Assembly: GCA_964017185.1 (NCBI GenBank)
Contig: OZ024870.1
Coordinates: 66,340,312-66,404,311 of the forward strand
Length of the DNA: 64,000 nt
DNA from: Rugalucina vietnamica
Lineage: Eukaryota > Mollusca > Bivalvia > Lucinida > Lucinidae
Direction: 5' to 3'
The notes below the pieces were generated by a model that was not told where the DNA came from, did no database searches, and saw only the letters and a program-made list of their open reading frames with translations. Below, one piece after another: positions 15,901-30,600 of the stretch. Made by a program: the position numbers and the translations under genes. How positions within the stretch are numbered: position 1 is the first letter of the stretch; each line of letters starts with the position of its first letter.

Positions 15901-18900
15901 AAAATATTTCTTAATTAAATTTCATCAACTGTTTTATTCAGTTGTAAAATGTGTTTTAGATACTTTTGAATACGTTTCATAAGGAAACAAAGGCTCGTAT
16001 TCAGAACTAACCATCATAAAATGAAATTCGTCCTCTACGACCAAAACATTCCTCTTGAAACAAATTTGACGGTTTCTAAAATTCGTATCTATACTACTAA
16101 AAGAAAAGCGAAAATATTGGAACCCATTTTCTTGAAAAGGATCATTTTCATTTTGATGGTTTTAAGTGATATGGCTAATGATTAATTACAGTAAGTAACA
16201 ATCGACCAAAATTTTAAGTGATATGGCTAATGATAGATTACTGTAAGTTATAGTCGACCATATTTTTAAGTGACATTTTGACTAACAAATTTTAAACCTA
16301 CCTTTTAGAATTTGCACAGTCTGAAAGGATTTGATAAAGTGTGTGATGACAAAAAAATATGCGGAAATGATTTTAAGAAAAATTGAAAATTTCCATTTTC
16401 TGTAAATTTGAAAATTTGAAAATTGAAAATTTTCCCCCCAAAACGTCAGTGTTCAGAACACATTTTTAATTCCAAGTTTACACACAATAGCTCCAATTTG
16501 GATGGGTTGAAAAGCAGTACATTCAGTTAAGCATTAAGCGTGCTGCATGCTGTGTTTGATGGAAAAAACAATCCATTTTGTTGGAGAGATGAGTTACTAA
16601 GCTTTATCTGAGAATTTAAACATGGTCTGATGAGTGTATATACAATAAAATCTACATTTTTTACTGATGTGCTTTTGAACAATGGCTGCCATGTAAAAAC
16701 GTTATCAATAGTAGTAAAATTGGTCCTAAAACCAGTTTGACTTTCACGTATAACATGGTATTTTTCTGTCAAACAACTTGTGACTTTGTTATCAAACATA
16801 TAACATGTGCTTTATACTGTACATTATGGGTACAAAATAGACAGTACAATTAGAGCCTCTTTAAGAGCAATGAAAACATTAAAAAAGAACAGGGCAAACA
16901 ACACATATCTACATGCAATTCAAGTGTTCGATATTGTCTCTTGCAGGACAAAATTTAATCCAACAAAACTGTTTTGTGTGGTTCCTGCTTATAACCACAC
17001 CATCAAACACGTGGAAGTCAAAGTTAGATTGGATTCCAAAGACATTATTCTGGGAAATTTCCTCTATCTCCCGGATCCTGTGATAGAGACAGTATCTCCA
17101 CTGACAACAATTTCAAGGTAAATAATCAGAAACATCATATCAATATATAACTTAAAAAAGTGGATCTTTCATTACGAAAACTTGCTTAATATGCAATATA
17201 TATAGAGATTTTTTTAGCTGAAAAATATTGAAAATATCATAGGAAAAAAGAAAAATATTTTTAATATTTTTGCTCAAAACATAGATGGCGGCTCTAACGA
17301 GCACCTACAATCTATGTTTTGGATCAAAAATAACGAAAATAGGTATACCCCCTTTAAAACCCCAGTTGAACTATATAAAAGTGGGGTATACATTTCATGG
17401 ACATTTTTTTACAATCTATGTTTTGGATCAAAAATAACGAAAATAGGTATATCCCCTTTAAAACCCCAGTTGTACTATATAAAAGTGGGGTATACATTTC
17501 ATGGATTTTGTTTTTTTAGAAGCAGTGACAACACGATTGTTGGCCATATTGATCAATTATGGGCAATAAATCTTTACCAGTTTAAAAGATACATTTGAAA
17601 ATCGAATATTAAAACGGCTTAACAGGATACTGATTTTAAAAAAAATCGCTAAAAGTTGGATGAAAATGGGTTCAAATACCAAGGCATGCAATATTTCTCA
17701 ATAAACTTATATACAACAATGTGGCAACCATAGTTTAAGAGTTATAACTAAACTGTATTTAAGTTTTTTCATATTATTAAATATAATTATTAATAATATT
17801 AACATTATTAACGAAGACTTTCCCGGGATACTTAAAACACCGTCATTTATTTATATTCTCATGTTTTAGCGGGGGCACGATGCTAACACTGTCCGGTAAA
17901 CATTTAGAAGTGATACAACATGTCAGTTTGGCATACTATACAGAGAACGGAAAAGTGTCTCAGGTTCGATTACTTTTCATTACGAAAACTTGCCCATGCA
18001 ATATACAAAGATTTTTTGAGCTTTAAAAATAGAAAATTTTCAGCTGATTTTTTTTATATATATTTTTCTTATTTTTGCTCAAAACATAGATTGTGGGTAC
18101 AAACTATATTTTGGGGGCAAAAATAAGAAAAATATGTATACCCCTGCATACCCCAGTTTTGCTATATAAAAGTGGGGTTCTAGGGGGTATACATAACATG
18201 GAAATATTTTTCTGAACTGGCAGTTTTGTAACTTAAATGTTATGCGACAGTCTGCTTGCTTAGTTTTTAACCCAATCACAGTTGATAACTATGCTGCCTT
18301 CTTTAATTGCACGCCGGTGGGCGGGCGTCAGACTCTACGATGGCCCCGACATAAATCTATTCATTTTAGTTGGTTGGGGCCGGAGCTTCTTGTCTGTTGC
18401 TTGGCCCACCGGGGTGTTCAACTGGCGTTTTTCTTTTGCTACGGAGTTAGTAAGTTATTTGGCGCCCAGGGATCTCCATCTTCGGGCAGCTTACTCAATC
18501 TGTAAGTCCTTGTTTTTGATTCATCATGGAATTTACCATGATTTATTTGTTTGTCCATGATGATTCATTGACTAGTTAGAGATTCACTACGAGGAACGAA
18601 CAACTAACTAAATGTTATGAAACGCTGCAGAAGCTGAGGGTGAGGATAGGATCCTGTAAAACCGGTTTAAGCCCGCCAGTAATTTTATATTACTGATCGT
18701 TCCAAGGCGATACTTCTGTGGTAGTTCTTATTGTTTTATGTCTTTGTGTTTAAATTTTCTGTGCTGTTAGCGCTAATGTATGTTATCATATTTTTAGTTA
18801 AGTTTAGGTGAGTGGCCACCTATTGGGAAAATAGCTGCTCATTCGGCTTACGAAATGTTTTCATGGTATAAGTTCCTTATTGTTAGTTAGGTTTTTTCCC

Positions 18901-19290
18901 GCCTCGGTTTTTTCGACTTACTATCTCGAAATTTCGACATACTATCTCGAAATTTCGACTTACTAACTCGAAATTTCGACTTAGTAACTAGAAATTTCGA
19001 CTTATTAACTCGAAATTTCGACTTAGTAACTCGAAATTTCGACTTACTATCTCTATACTATAGTAAGTCGAAATTTCGAGATAGTAAGTCGAAATTTCGA
19101 GTTATTAAGTCGAAATTTCGAGATAATAATTCGAAATTTCGAGATAATAAGTCGAAATTTCGAGTTATTTAGTCGAAATTTCGAGTTATTAAGTCGAATA
19201 GTTAATAAATGAAACAACACCAACACGAACTTAAGTTTTAAGTTTTAATTACATTTATCACTTTATCCAACGTTTCGCCATCTTGGCTTC

Positions 19291-19328
<38 letters not shown>

Positions 19329-21593
19329 AGTTATTAAGTCGAAATTTCGAATTATTAAGTCGAAATTTCGAGATAATAAGTCGAAATTTCGAGATAGTAA
19401 GTCGAAATTTCCAGTAACTAAGTCGAAATTTCGAGTTACTAAGTCGAAATTTCGACTTAGTGAGTCGAAATTTCGACTTAGTAACTCGAAATTTCAAAAT
19501 TAAAAAAAGTATTACCTGGCCCTAATACTCTTCCGTAGTTTTTGGAGTGGGAATCTTTTTCTGATTTCGCCTTTGCCCGATCGTTGCCTACTTGTACCTT
19601 CTTATAATGAATCAGATACTTGTACAAGCTTGAATGCAACTTCCGTGTCCACATAGACATATTTTTGCGCACATTTTTGAAAGAATGTGGTTCATTTGCG
19701 CACACAATTTTCCCGGGTAAACGTATTCATTTGCGCACATCATTTCCCAAGGAAAATGTTACAGTCCGAGCTATACATATTTCTTCGTCATTTCTAGTCC
19801 GAGCGATATCCAAGCTACAATTGATTGTATTCGCTCAGTTGTTGAATTCGGTTTCATTCTTTTAACAAACATAGTCACTTTTATATCTTTAGTTTGTTTT
19901 TAAAGTGGAACACTTCGAACTCTCCCACCTCCAGTACGGTGAACAGGAGTAACAGTGGTGTTATTTTATTTATTGTTACACCCTATGGGCGGTTTGCCTT
20001 TATTACGTCAGGGTGAACATTTGTCACCAACATGACATGCATATGTACCAGCCGGGTTTCGAACCCGCAACCCCTTGATTGCTAAGCGAATATGCTATCC
20101 ATTACACCACCGCGGCTGTATATTCAGTGTACCTTTATATGATAAAATACCTGCCTGGCCAAGGAAGAGATGCAAAACTGTGCGCAAATGATATACTTTT
20201 CTGCCCGCAAATGAAAAATGTGCGCAAACGAATTTTTTGAAAAATGTGCGCAAATGTAATATCACCCATATTTTGTGTCAACCATACATATTTATAATGA
20301 ATGTTATTTTGTTTATTGCCAATCATTTGAATTATTTGTGGGTTGATCAAAAAGTAACAGAACTGGTCTTATATAGCTCCGCACAGAAACGCTCTACTTG
20401 TATCATGATTTTCATTGATGAAATCCAACTTAGTGGTTTGCATCAGGAAAACATGTCCATGTAACTTTTACCCCCTTATACCCCAGTTTTATATTGTAAA
20501 ACTGGGGTGTGCAGGGGTTTACCTATTTTTCTTATTTTTGCTCAAAAACTTAGATTGTGGGTGGTGCCGAGGCGGTTCTAACGTGTACCCACAATCTATG
20601 TTTTGAGCAAAAATAAGAAAAATATCAAAAATTTTCTAGTGATATTTTTGCAAATAAAAAATTTCTGTATATTGCATGGACAAGATACAATTTGGGTGAA
20701 AAATAACTTGGTGTATATTCCAGCCCAAACGCCAATCGTTTCGACAGATCAATTAAAAGAAAGTGAGGTTTATTGCTTTTTGATCGACCTTCGTATTGCT
20801 GTTTGTATTTTGAAAATCTGCTCGAAAAAGAAAAAGGCACATATTTATTTACATGGCATGATTTATTCTTAAATACATACATATACTTACGTTTGTAATT
20901 ATTCTTTCAGGGAGAAAACCAGTGCATTTCCACTACGAACCAACTAACATGCATAACACCATCACTGCCCATCACACACCCACGTCAGAGTAGTGTAGTT
21001 CTTCCATTGGAAGTTTCATTACGTCTAACATTTACTGACGTCCTGAACGGTAGCCAGGAAATATTTTATCCACTCTCGTCTGATTTGAATATCACTGTAT
21101 ACGAGGACCCAGCGATTTATGAATTCAAACATATCGATATAGACGTCAATGAAAATAATCTGACCATCTATGTAAGTATTCACAGTTTGCGTAATTTTGA
21201 AGAAAAACGGACCTCAGCATGTTTATTATTATAGAATCGATTTATTTTCCTATTCTGTCTTTCGTTAAGATGGTGCCAATGAATTTAATGTTGTGCCATT
21301 TTTAAAATTTAAAACATTTTCTTCAATTTGCGTTTAAATGGCGCAGAAATTTGGTAAATGTTTTAGTATATTCTTATATGACATCCATCAAGCAGTTATT
21401 TCGAGTCCTATGTGCAAAGAAGGCTTATTTTTAAGGGTACTGGATTCGACAACGTCAAAACGGCGGAGCTTGATATAACTGCTTTCCCAAGGTATCGATG
21501 CCAGTCAATCAACAAGACAGAAAAAGAGATCATGTGTCATATAGACGATGAACCTCACGGTCTTAGTCCAGTGACGGTAAACAAGCATGGTGG

Positions 21594-21639
<46 letters not shown>

Positions 21640-24600
21640 ATTTATCTAAATCATAGTACCTTGTCGCTGATGGCGATTTCACATTTTCTTTCCTATGAAA
21701 TGGTTAGGACAGTATTTAATGTACGTTAACCATTTTCTACTTGTCACCATTTGTAATTCCATGCATTAGATTCAAATGGACCACAAGGTAGGTTTATTTT
21801 AGATAATTTAGTATTCCCGTATATGTTAATTTAAACGTTAATAGATGAATGTATTCTGTGAGCTTCACCTTTCAACATACATTACCTTTCAGGTAAAGAT
21901 TGGCCAAAATCTTCTCTTCTATCCCGGTTATGTGTATTTCTACAACAGTTCAGACCCCGATGCATTACCAGTTGTCAACTCTTACATTAGCGTCAAGAAA
22001 ATCGTCACGAACGAAACGTCCGTTATCACGTCCATCACGAGGAACAAAACAGTCGTGATAACTAACTCGTCCGGAACGTTCACGTATAAGGAATTGAATG
22101 GAAACCTTATTACAGGAACATCCACTATTTACGGTTCACCAATAGTTACAAGTATGGAGAGTATTTGAAGTTTCTTTTTTAAACTATCTTTTGTTTATGA
22201 TATTTTACCTTTCTAAGTATCTATTCCGAGATTCCAATTACTAAGAGGTATGGAGAATATTACATTTTCCATTTCGTTTTACTATCTTGTCTGAGATTGC
22301 AATTACTTCATGTTTACTGGGCAAGCAAACATATGTAAAACAAACGGCCAGGAAATGGCATAATTATGATCAAAATCACAATTTAATATGTATTTGTTTA
22401 TTTATAGATCGGAAAAATAAGTTATGAACATGATGATCAAAGCGGCGTTTTACGAATGCGCGAATCGATATATCAAATGCGCAGATTTTTTTACGAATGC
22501 GCGGAAAAAAGACTATCAAATGCGCGTTTAAATTGCGCAGAAATTAATTGCTTTTACAGGTATTTTAAGGTAGACCGAAATTATGATAGCGAGATTCAAC
22601 CACAGTTCTTCCGTTAGCCAGCGTTGAATTCAATGTCTGTGGCCCCCTGCTCACCAACGGGGAGGTGGAAGTCAGAGTACAACATCAATTCTATTAACTA
22701 TAACCATTGTGTAACAAGCTTTTCTTTCCACTATTAGGCCATTCGCGCAATTGATACATCGATTTCATGCGCAATTCAAACAATGTCACGGTATGATTTT
22801 CGCGCAAATGATATACGGCCGATCAAAGAGCGAAATTAGAAGGGAGCAATAACAGAAGTAATTATTATATTCCCATTACTTTCAATGAATTTACAGTTTT
22901 CTTGTTTTTCTCAAACAGCAACTGTCATACCAGCTGCCACTAATATAACTTCTACTGGTGTAGACGAACTTGCACATTCCAGTCAAGATGCCGGGGCAGT
23001 GTCGGATACCAACGAGAAGAATAATATCAACGTGATCGTCCCCGTTGTTTGTGTTCTCGCACTAGCAATAGTAGCAGGCATTGCCTTTCGGAAGCCGATC
23101 GTCAGAAAGGTCAAGTTGATAATGAGGTCAAGGTCACAACAGGGTGATGACTATCTTGATGACGTATCATACAGCATAGCTGCAGGAGATGAGGGCTACA
23201 GCTTGGGATCGCTTGGAGGATATACTGCCGAAACAGTTCTTTCAGGTAAAACAAAAATGTTAATTATGAAATGAGCCTGTGCATGAGAAAACCAACAATT
23301 TGGGATTCCGGCCAGATCTGACACAAACCGGGCTGTACAGGCACAGAAGCAAGCTAGAAGCTTGAAATTTTGGATTTAAGAAGAAGAGGAAGCGTACTAT
23401 CCGTGTAGCGAAAACAAAGGCGCTGATCAGCTTCGCGGTTACCGCGAAGCTGATCTGCGTCTTTGTTTTCGCATATGCAGATTGTTGGTTTTCCCATGCG
23501 GCGGCTCAAATAGTAGTTAAACACGGAGTAGAAGTAGCACTATACGTAGTAGTCGTATTTGTAGTAGAATGTAGTATTTTACTTCTTTTGTGTCAAACAG
23601 ACATTTCTGTTAACACCTGGGTTAAAATTGCCTTAGTCGTCTTATTTATGGATGTAAATTTACAGAAGTTTAATGAAATATTCAACCATATTTAATTCAG
23701 ACTTTGATAATATGAAATAAGTTTGGGTCATGTATTTTTCAAGCATTGCATGACAGATACTGAAATTGATTAACTGTTTTATAACGTCTGCAATGTCACT
23801 ATCTATTTACAGACGACGATTATGATGACGATATTTCTTTCCATCTATTCTACAAAAGATTTCAGGATTCTAATCTAATCGTTAATAGAGACCAAATTAC
23901 AATGGAAAAGATTATAGGGAAAGGTATTTGCTAAGACCAATGTATGTACTCACATAAACGCATGCGTTGCTTTTCAACTTTAATTGTACATTTGGCTGAA
24001 TATACACTATTCTTTATGTTATCATTCATTTCCAATTCAAGACCTGGCCCCGAGGTTATAAAACTTTTTTCATGCTCAGCTCAGCTGAGACTAAAATCTA
24101 TCCTGCTCATAAATGTTAAAATACCAACGATTGTTGGCATTTTAATATTAAAGAGCAGGATAAAATACTATTTTTTGGATTTTGAACCTAGTAAATTTTC
24201 CACTAACTTTGACAATTTCAAAATTTATGAGCAGTGTAAATTTCATGCTCAGCTGAGCTGAGCTTGAAAAAAGTTTTATAACCTCGGGACCTGGTGATGT
24301 CAGAGATCTTCATATTTTAAGCATTTCTGTACGTTTTCACACTTGCTTGTTAGTTCCCACAAGCGAGCGATCATTGCCTTTTGAGTTATCTTTTTCCAGG
24401 TACATGTATAAGCGTTTCCAACTCGGCAATTGTTTATAAATATGATGATTAAGGACGGAATACAATGTAATTCTGTTCAGTGAATCAGCATTTGTATGCC
24501 TTTTCCCCGGACGATGTTTTATTTCAATGTTGAAAGTAACGTTTTAAATTATTTGATCTGAGATAAAGTAATTCGCAAGGCAAAAAAGAAAATGGTATGA

Positions 24601-27600
24601 GCTGCTGCATCAGAAAACCAACAACCGGCGTATGCGAAACCAAAATCAGCTGTACAACAATTCCCATTCTTCTTAAATCCAAAATTTCAAGTTTCTACCT
24701 TGCGTCTGTGACAGTACAGGTTTGTTTGTGTCGAACTTGGTCGGAAATGAAAATTATTGGTTTTCTCATGCAAAGGCTCACATATTAATGTTTAAAATAC
24801 TTCTTGTGAGAAGTTTGTAACAATTGGCTATCAATTTAAAAGTAAGCAATGATCAGGAACTGGTTCAATCAGAACTGAAGTTCCACACTAAAACACAAGA
24901 TGGGTAGCAAAAAAAAAATAATTCAGGAGATGACTTAAATATAAGCATTGCTTACCGTCAGATCCTGTATTTTTTCGATGAAAATTGTACAAATGTTGAA
25001 ATATTTGATGAAATAAATATTGTTTAAACCAAAAAAAAAAAACTGTTAGGTACTGATAAAGATTTTCCAAATAAAAGCCTGAATACTGGAATACATGGAT
25101 ACTAGTCTGTATTCCACTCATTTTTGCAGGAAACTTTGGTTCGGTATATAAAGGAATCCTGACGCAAGACCAAACAGAGACTGTTGTTGCAATCAAGACA
25201 TTACACAGTAGGTGTAGATTTACCTTGACATTCTGGGCCCTGTTGCATGAACTTAAGCTGTCATTAAACCTTAAGCTGCCATTAAATTCAAGAACTCTCT
25301 TAGTAAAGATGGCATTAATTTTCAACTGCATAACACAATTTTAAAGTACCTGCGGAGTTACATTATCTAATGGCAGCTTTAAGAATGCAGGCGTGTTGAT
25401 TTTCATAGACAAAAAATGCAGCAGTAACAAAGCTGCCATTAAGTTAACTGAGACTTTAACCTGCAATTAAGAGAATAGAAAAAAGTACAAGTAGGCAAAG
25501 ATCAGGAAAAGGCGCAATCAGAAAAAGGTTCCCACTCCAAAAACCGAGGTGGGAAAAAAATTAACAATCGGGTACATATACCATGAGAACATATCGTAAG
25601 CCGAATGAGCAGCTATTTTCCCAATAGGTGACCACTCAGTTACCTAAACTTAACTAAAAATATGAAAACATACATAAGGCGCCAACAGCACAAAAAATTT
25701 AAACACCAAGACATAAAACAAAAAGAACCACCACAGAAGTACCGCCTTGGAACGATCAGTAACACAAAGTTACTGTTTTACTGTTAAAGTAGAGTTTTAT
25801 GCAGGGCCCTGTATTCCGACTGATTAAAACAATATGCCTGATTGATTACAAGAGTTTCATATGCAATATAAACACTGGGGCAAGTTTCAAATGTTGCACA
25901 TACTTTTATAACGTTTATCAAGCGTTGCCTGGATTTTAAATGACGTGTTTTGCAACATATTTATATTTTCTCTTTATCAAACAACTAGTAAATGACTTCA
26001 CAACCAGCATTGATTTATCAACAGGGTAACTGTGTTGATAACTGTAGATTTGTAAGCATCAACTGGTAAGCATCGATTTTTGTTAATCAGTTATTGCATT
26101 TGCATTAGCATTGGTGATATATAATAAATGTTTGCATTTATTTCTTTTTGCTTTTTTGCAACATGGCAGATCGGAGAGTGAAAAAGAAGAAAAAAAATGC
26201 TTATCTTTAACAGCAAGTAACTGCCTGGATATAAATGAAAAGTAATTCATCCCTTTCGCTATTTTAGAAAATGACTTGCGGGATATAAACATTCGAGCAT
26301 TTCTGAAGGAGGCTTATGTGATGAAACATTTTCATCATGACAATGTTTTGGAACTACTTGGCGTTTGTATCGAAGATGACACCAACCCGCTGGTTCTTCT
26401 ACCTTTTATGCCACACGGTGACTTGCTCAAATACCTTCATGATGATAACAATGTAAGGGGTATAGCCTTTTTCCTTTACATTATAATTCTGATATGACTT
26501 TTATGAGTACAAAAATATTTCCACCTACTTGTTTTGCAAATGAGGCACTACATAATATTAATTTAAACCTTACTTAATTTAACTAGGAGTGGGACATCTA
26601 TTTCGGCATAACAATCTGAAACCTAAGTATTTTCTACAAACATACCAAATATTCCTCGAATTATTTTATTAGCTCACCTAAAAAGTTAGGCTCACAAGGT
26701 GAGCTTATAAGATGGCCATGATCCGGCGTCCGTCCGTCGTCCGTCCGTCGAACGTCCGTCCGTCCACAATTTCAAAGATCTTCTCCTCTGAAACCGCTTG
26801 GCCAATCAAAGCCAAATTTTATATGAAGCTTCTATAGGGAGGGGGAACCATTGTGTATATAAATAATTCAGGTCACATGACCAAGATAGCCACCACGCCC
26901 ATTTATGGTAAAAACTTTTAAAAATCTTCTTCTCCAGAACCGGTGAACCGATTTCAACGAAACTTAGCATGAAGTATGGAAAACTCAAGTACTACAATGT
27001 ATATATAAATCATGACCATGTGATGACCTTGACCTATTTTACGGCAAAGTCAACATAGGTTGCCAATACATTTGAATGGGGAAAACTTTTAAAATGTCAT
27101 TTAAAGTGAAAGTCTTGCAGAAAATGGGCAGTATGACTGAATATTAATGATTCTGAAAATATGGACCCCAGGTGTTTATATGCCCCCACACCGGGGCAGT
27201 ATACATGTATTTCCATAATATTCAAGCATCTTCTCCTCTGAAAGCACTTGGCCAATCAAAGCCAAATTTTATGTGAAGCATCTATAGGATGGGGTTACCA
27301 ATGTATGTATAGATAATCCAGGTCACATGACCAAAATGGCCGCCACGCCCATATATGGTGAAAACCCTTCAAAAATCTCCTCCGGAACCGGTGGACCGAC
27401 TTCAACAAAACATGGCATGTAGCATTGGAGACTGGAGTACTACAATGTGTTTATAAATCATGACCTTGACATATTTTACGGCAAGGTCAACATGGATTGC
27501 CCATGCATTCGAATAAGGAAAATTCTTAAAATGTCATATGAAAGGAAAAACTTGCAGGAAATGGGCAAATGGACTGAAGGTATATGATTCTGAAAAAGTT

Positions 27601-30600
27601 TGGACCCCAGGGGTTGGTCTGTCACTACCCCGGGGCAATATACTTGTTTATTACAATAATATTCAAAGATCCATTTCTCTGAAATTGCTTGGCCAATCAA
27701 TTTTATAGGAAGCATCTATGGGAAGTGTGAACCAATGTGTATATGATTAATCCAGGTCACATGACCAAGATGACCGCCATGCCCATACAAGGTAAAAACC
27801 CTTCAAAAATCTTCTCCTGCAGAACTGCTGAACCTATTGCAACGAAACTTGACATGTTCCAATTGGGACTAGAGTACTACAATATCGGTATAAATCATGA
27901 CCTTGTGATGACCTTGACAAATTTTAAGGCAAGGTCAACTTAGGTCAAAAAAATGCAGAATGGTGTTAAAATGTCATGAAGGAAAAACAAACTTCAGGAA
28001 ATGGGCAAATGGACAGAATACTTATGCTTTTGAAAAAGAAATTGATGCGAGGGGTTAGTCTGATCCTACCTTGGGCTATATACATGTATATGAACATTAT
28101 AGTCAAACAAATTTATTGGTATATATCTCAGGTCTCAGGTGAGCGTTTACAGGACCATTGGTCCTCTGGTTTTATCATGTGCCCTTATTCCTTATAATTG
28201 TACCAAGCATTATCCTACGCAACATGACAGAGACTTTATACCTTTAGTTAGTCAACATTTTACCATCATTGTATGCTGTCTATTAAAGATTCCAACAGTA
28301 AAGGACTTGGTATCCTTCGGTCTGGACATAGCCAACGGCATGGAATACCTCGCAAAACTCAAATTTGTGCACAGGGACTTAGCTGCCAGAAATTGCATGT
28401 AAGTTGAGTATAGGATTGAACTGAAAAATGTATAATATAGAAAAACTTACAGCCCTCGGGTGGAACTTATCCGAAGACGAATGGGGGGTTTATTCTGATT
28501 TGCCACGGGCACTAAATATTTGGTGGCATTTAGACGTTTTAGGAAGTTACTGACTGATTGTGTTTATAGGATTACTCTGTATTTCATTACATTTTAGATG
28601 AATATAAAACTCTAAGATTATAGTGTGTTTAAGATAATTTGTTTAAAATGTGTGTACGTATAAGTATCTGATGTTAATTCAGTTTTATTCCACGACTTGT
28701 TTTTTGGAGTGGGAATTTCTTTCTGATTGCGCTATTATCTTTTTGTAAATAAGGCCCCCGAAAACTTAAATAGAAGCTAGGAGAACTGAATACATGATAC
28801 TTTTAGATTGAATTAATGTTCATTTCTTTTTATACAGGTTAGATACTGAATTTCATGTCAAGGTCGCAGACTTCGGATTGTCACGTGATATATACGAGAC
28901 GTCATACTACAGTAGTGAGAAGAAAGGGAAACTTCCGGTAAAATGGATGGCTATGGAGAGTCTGTCTACTGGCGTCTTTAATGAGAAGACGGATGTAGTA
29001 AGACCTAATTTCTTTTTACGACATTTGTTAATGGCTGAATTTTGGTATTTGATAATATAACAAATAAATATTGTCATATTTATGAAAACATTTACCGTTA
29101 TACTACGGTGGTTGTAATTTTGCAATGACACAATGCTATAGACACTTTGATATATACTCCTCAAAAGAAGTTTTGCACCATTTAGAGTTTTTCGTACTTT
29201 TAAGTGACATTTTGAATTACAAATTTTAAACCTACATTTTTGAATTTGCACTCTCTAAAAAAGCTTGATAATGCGTGTTATGAGACCAAAAAACGTTGCG
29301 GAAACGATTTTAAGAAACATTGAAAATTCCCATTTTCCGTAAAAACTCCACCAAAAATGCCACAGTGTTACGAACGAATTTTTGTTTCTAAATTTACACA
29401 CAAGAGCTCCAAAGCAAATGATTAAGCCAAAAAAAAAAACAATTTAAAAAATCTCAAAATTTGGGTAAAAATGCATTTTTAACAAAATTGCAATTTTTGA
29501 GAAAAAATCATTAATACTGGATAAAATGAGTAAAATCAAATTTCATTTCAATTTTTGATCACTATAAGATGTTTGGACACCAAAACCTACCGCCTATTTT
29601 CTTATTGTTAAAGGCGATCTCATGTCAAAGATGTTGCATGAGTATGTTTTAGATATTCAGCTTTTAAAAAAGTCTGAATTTGGATGGGTTGAAAAGCAGT
29701 ACCTCCAGTTAAACATTAAGGGGTGCTGCATGCTGTGTTTGATGAAAAACCAACCCATTTTATTGGACAGATGATTTACTAAGCTTTATCTGAGACTTTA
29801 AACAAAATCTCAAAAATCGTTATTTTTGGTTAAAAATGGTGTTTTTGTCAAGAAAATTCAATCTTTATTTTTTGCTTTAAATGGTTGCTTTCAGTATCTT
29901 GAGTGAGGATGGAAGCCCAGAAATAAAGATATGAGCTTTTTGCTGCATCCCAAATTTTGGTGTTTTCAAAAACATGCATTTTTGCACGTTTTAACTTAAG
30001 CTTCTCAAGACAAATTATTAGTGCTTTGTTATTCACGAAGTCCAGTCCTTTAAGCTGGTTTTAAGTTTTAAAAGTTTATTTGAAAAAGATCTATACTAAA
30101 CATTATTTTAAAGTGAGAATAATATTAACTGATGCAAAACTTCTTTTGATGAGTATATAATAAAGCTGTCAGCATATTTAGGGGATTATGTATGTTTCTT
30201 TTCGTACGATTATCTCTAAATGCGTTTAATCACGGGGTCTATTCTTCAAACCAATATGCTCGGGAGTTGTGCTGGTTAAGGTCAATTTAGTCGGGTGTTT
30301 CATTGTTTTCTGCATAAAATGAGAAAAATATAACAGCGTAGGTCTGCAATGTACATTTTTGAAGTGAAGTCTCTAGATACATATTTAAACATCAAATTAG
30401 CATTAACAAATCTTTGCAAAAGTTTGAGAAGCGTTCAGCGACAATGTTCAAAGCTCGTAAAAGCACGTGCCTCATCCGCGAGAAGATAAACTAGCGGTAC
30501 ATTTTGGTTGATTTGTCGACACACTTGTGATTTTGAGCAGACTGCTAAAGGTGAATACACTTGTTGGTCTTCAATGATTTTTATATTCAAGAAATAACAT

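Noticed and set aside
19258-19497. KFRL-repeat open frame on the minus strand
   Set aside because: Direct translation of the palindromic 21-bp array and the T run.
20036-20117. Functional tRNA gene on the minus strand
   Set aside because: A and B boxes are present but stems mismatch and a SINE-like body and tail follow.
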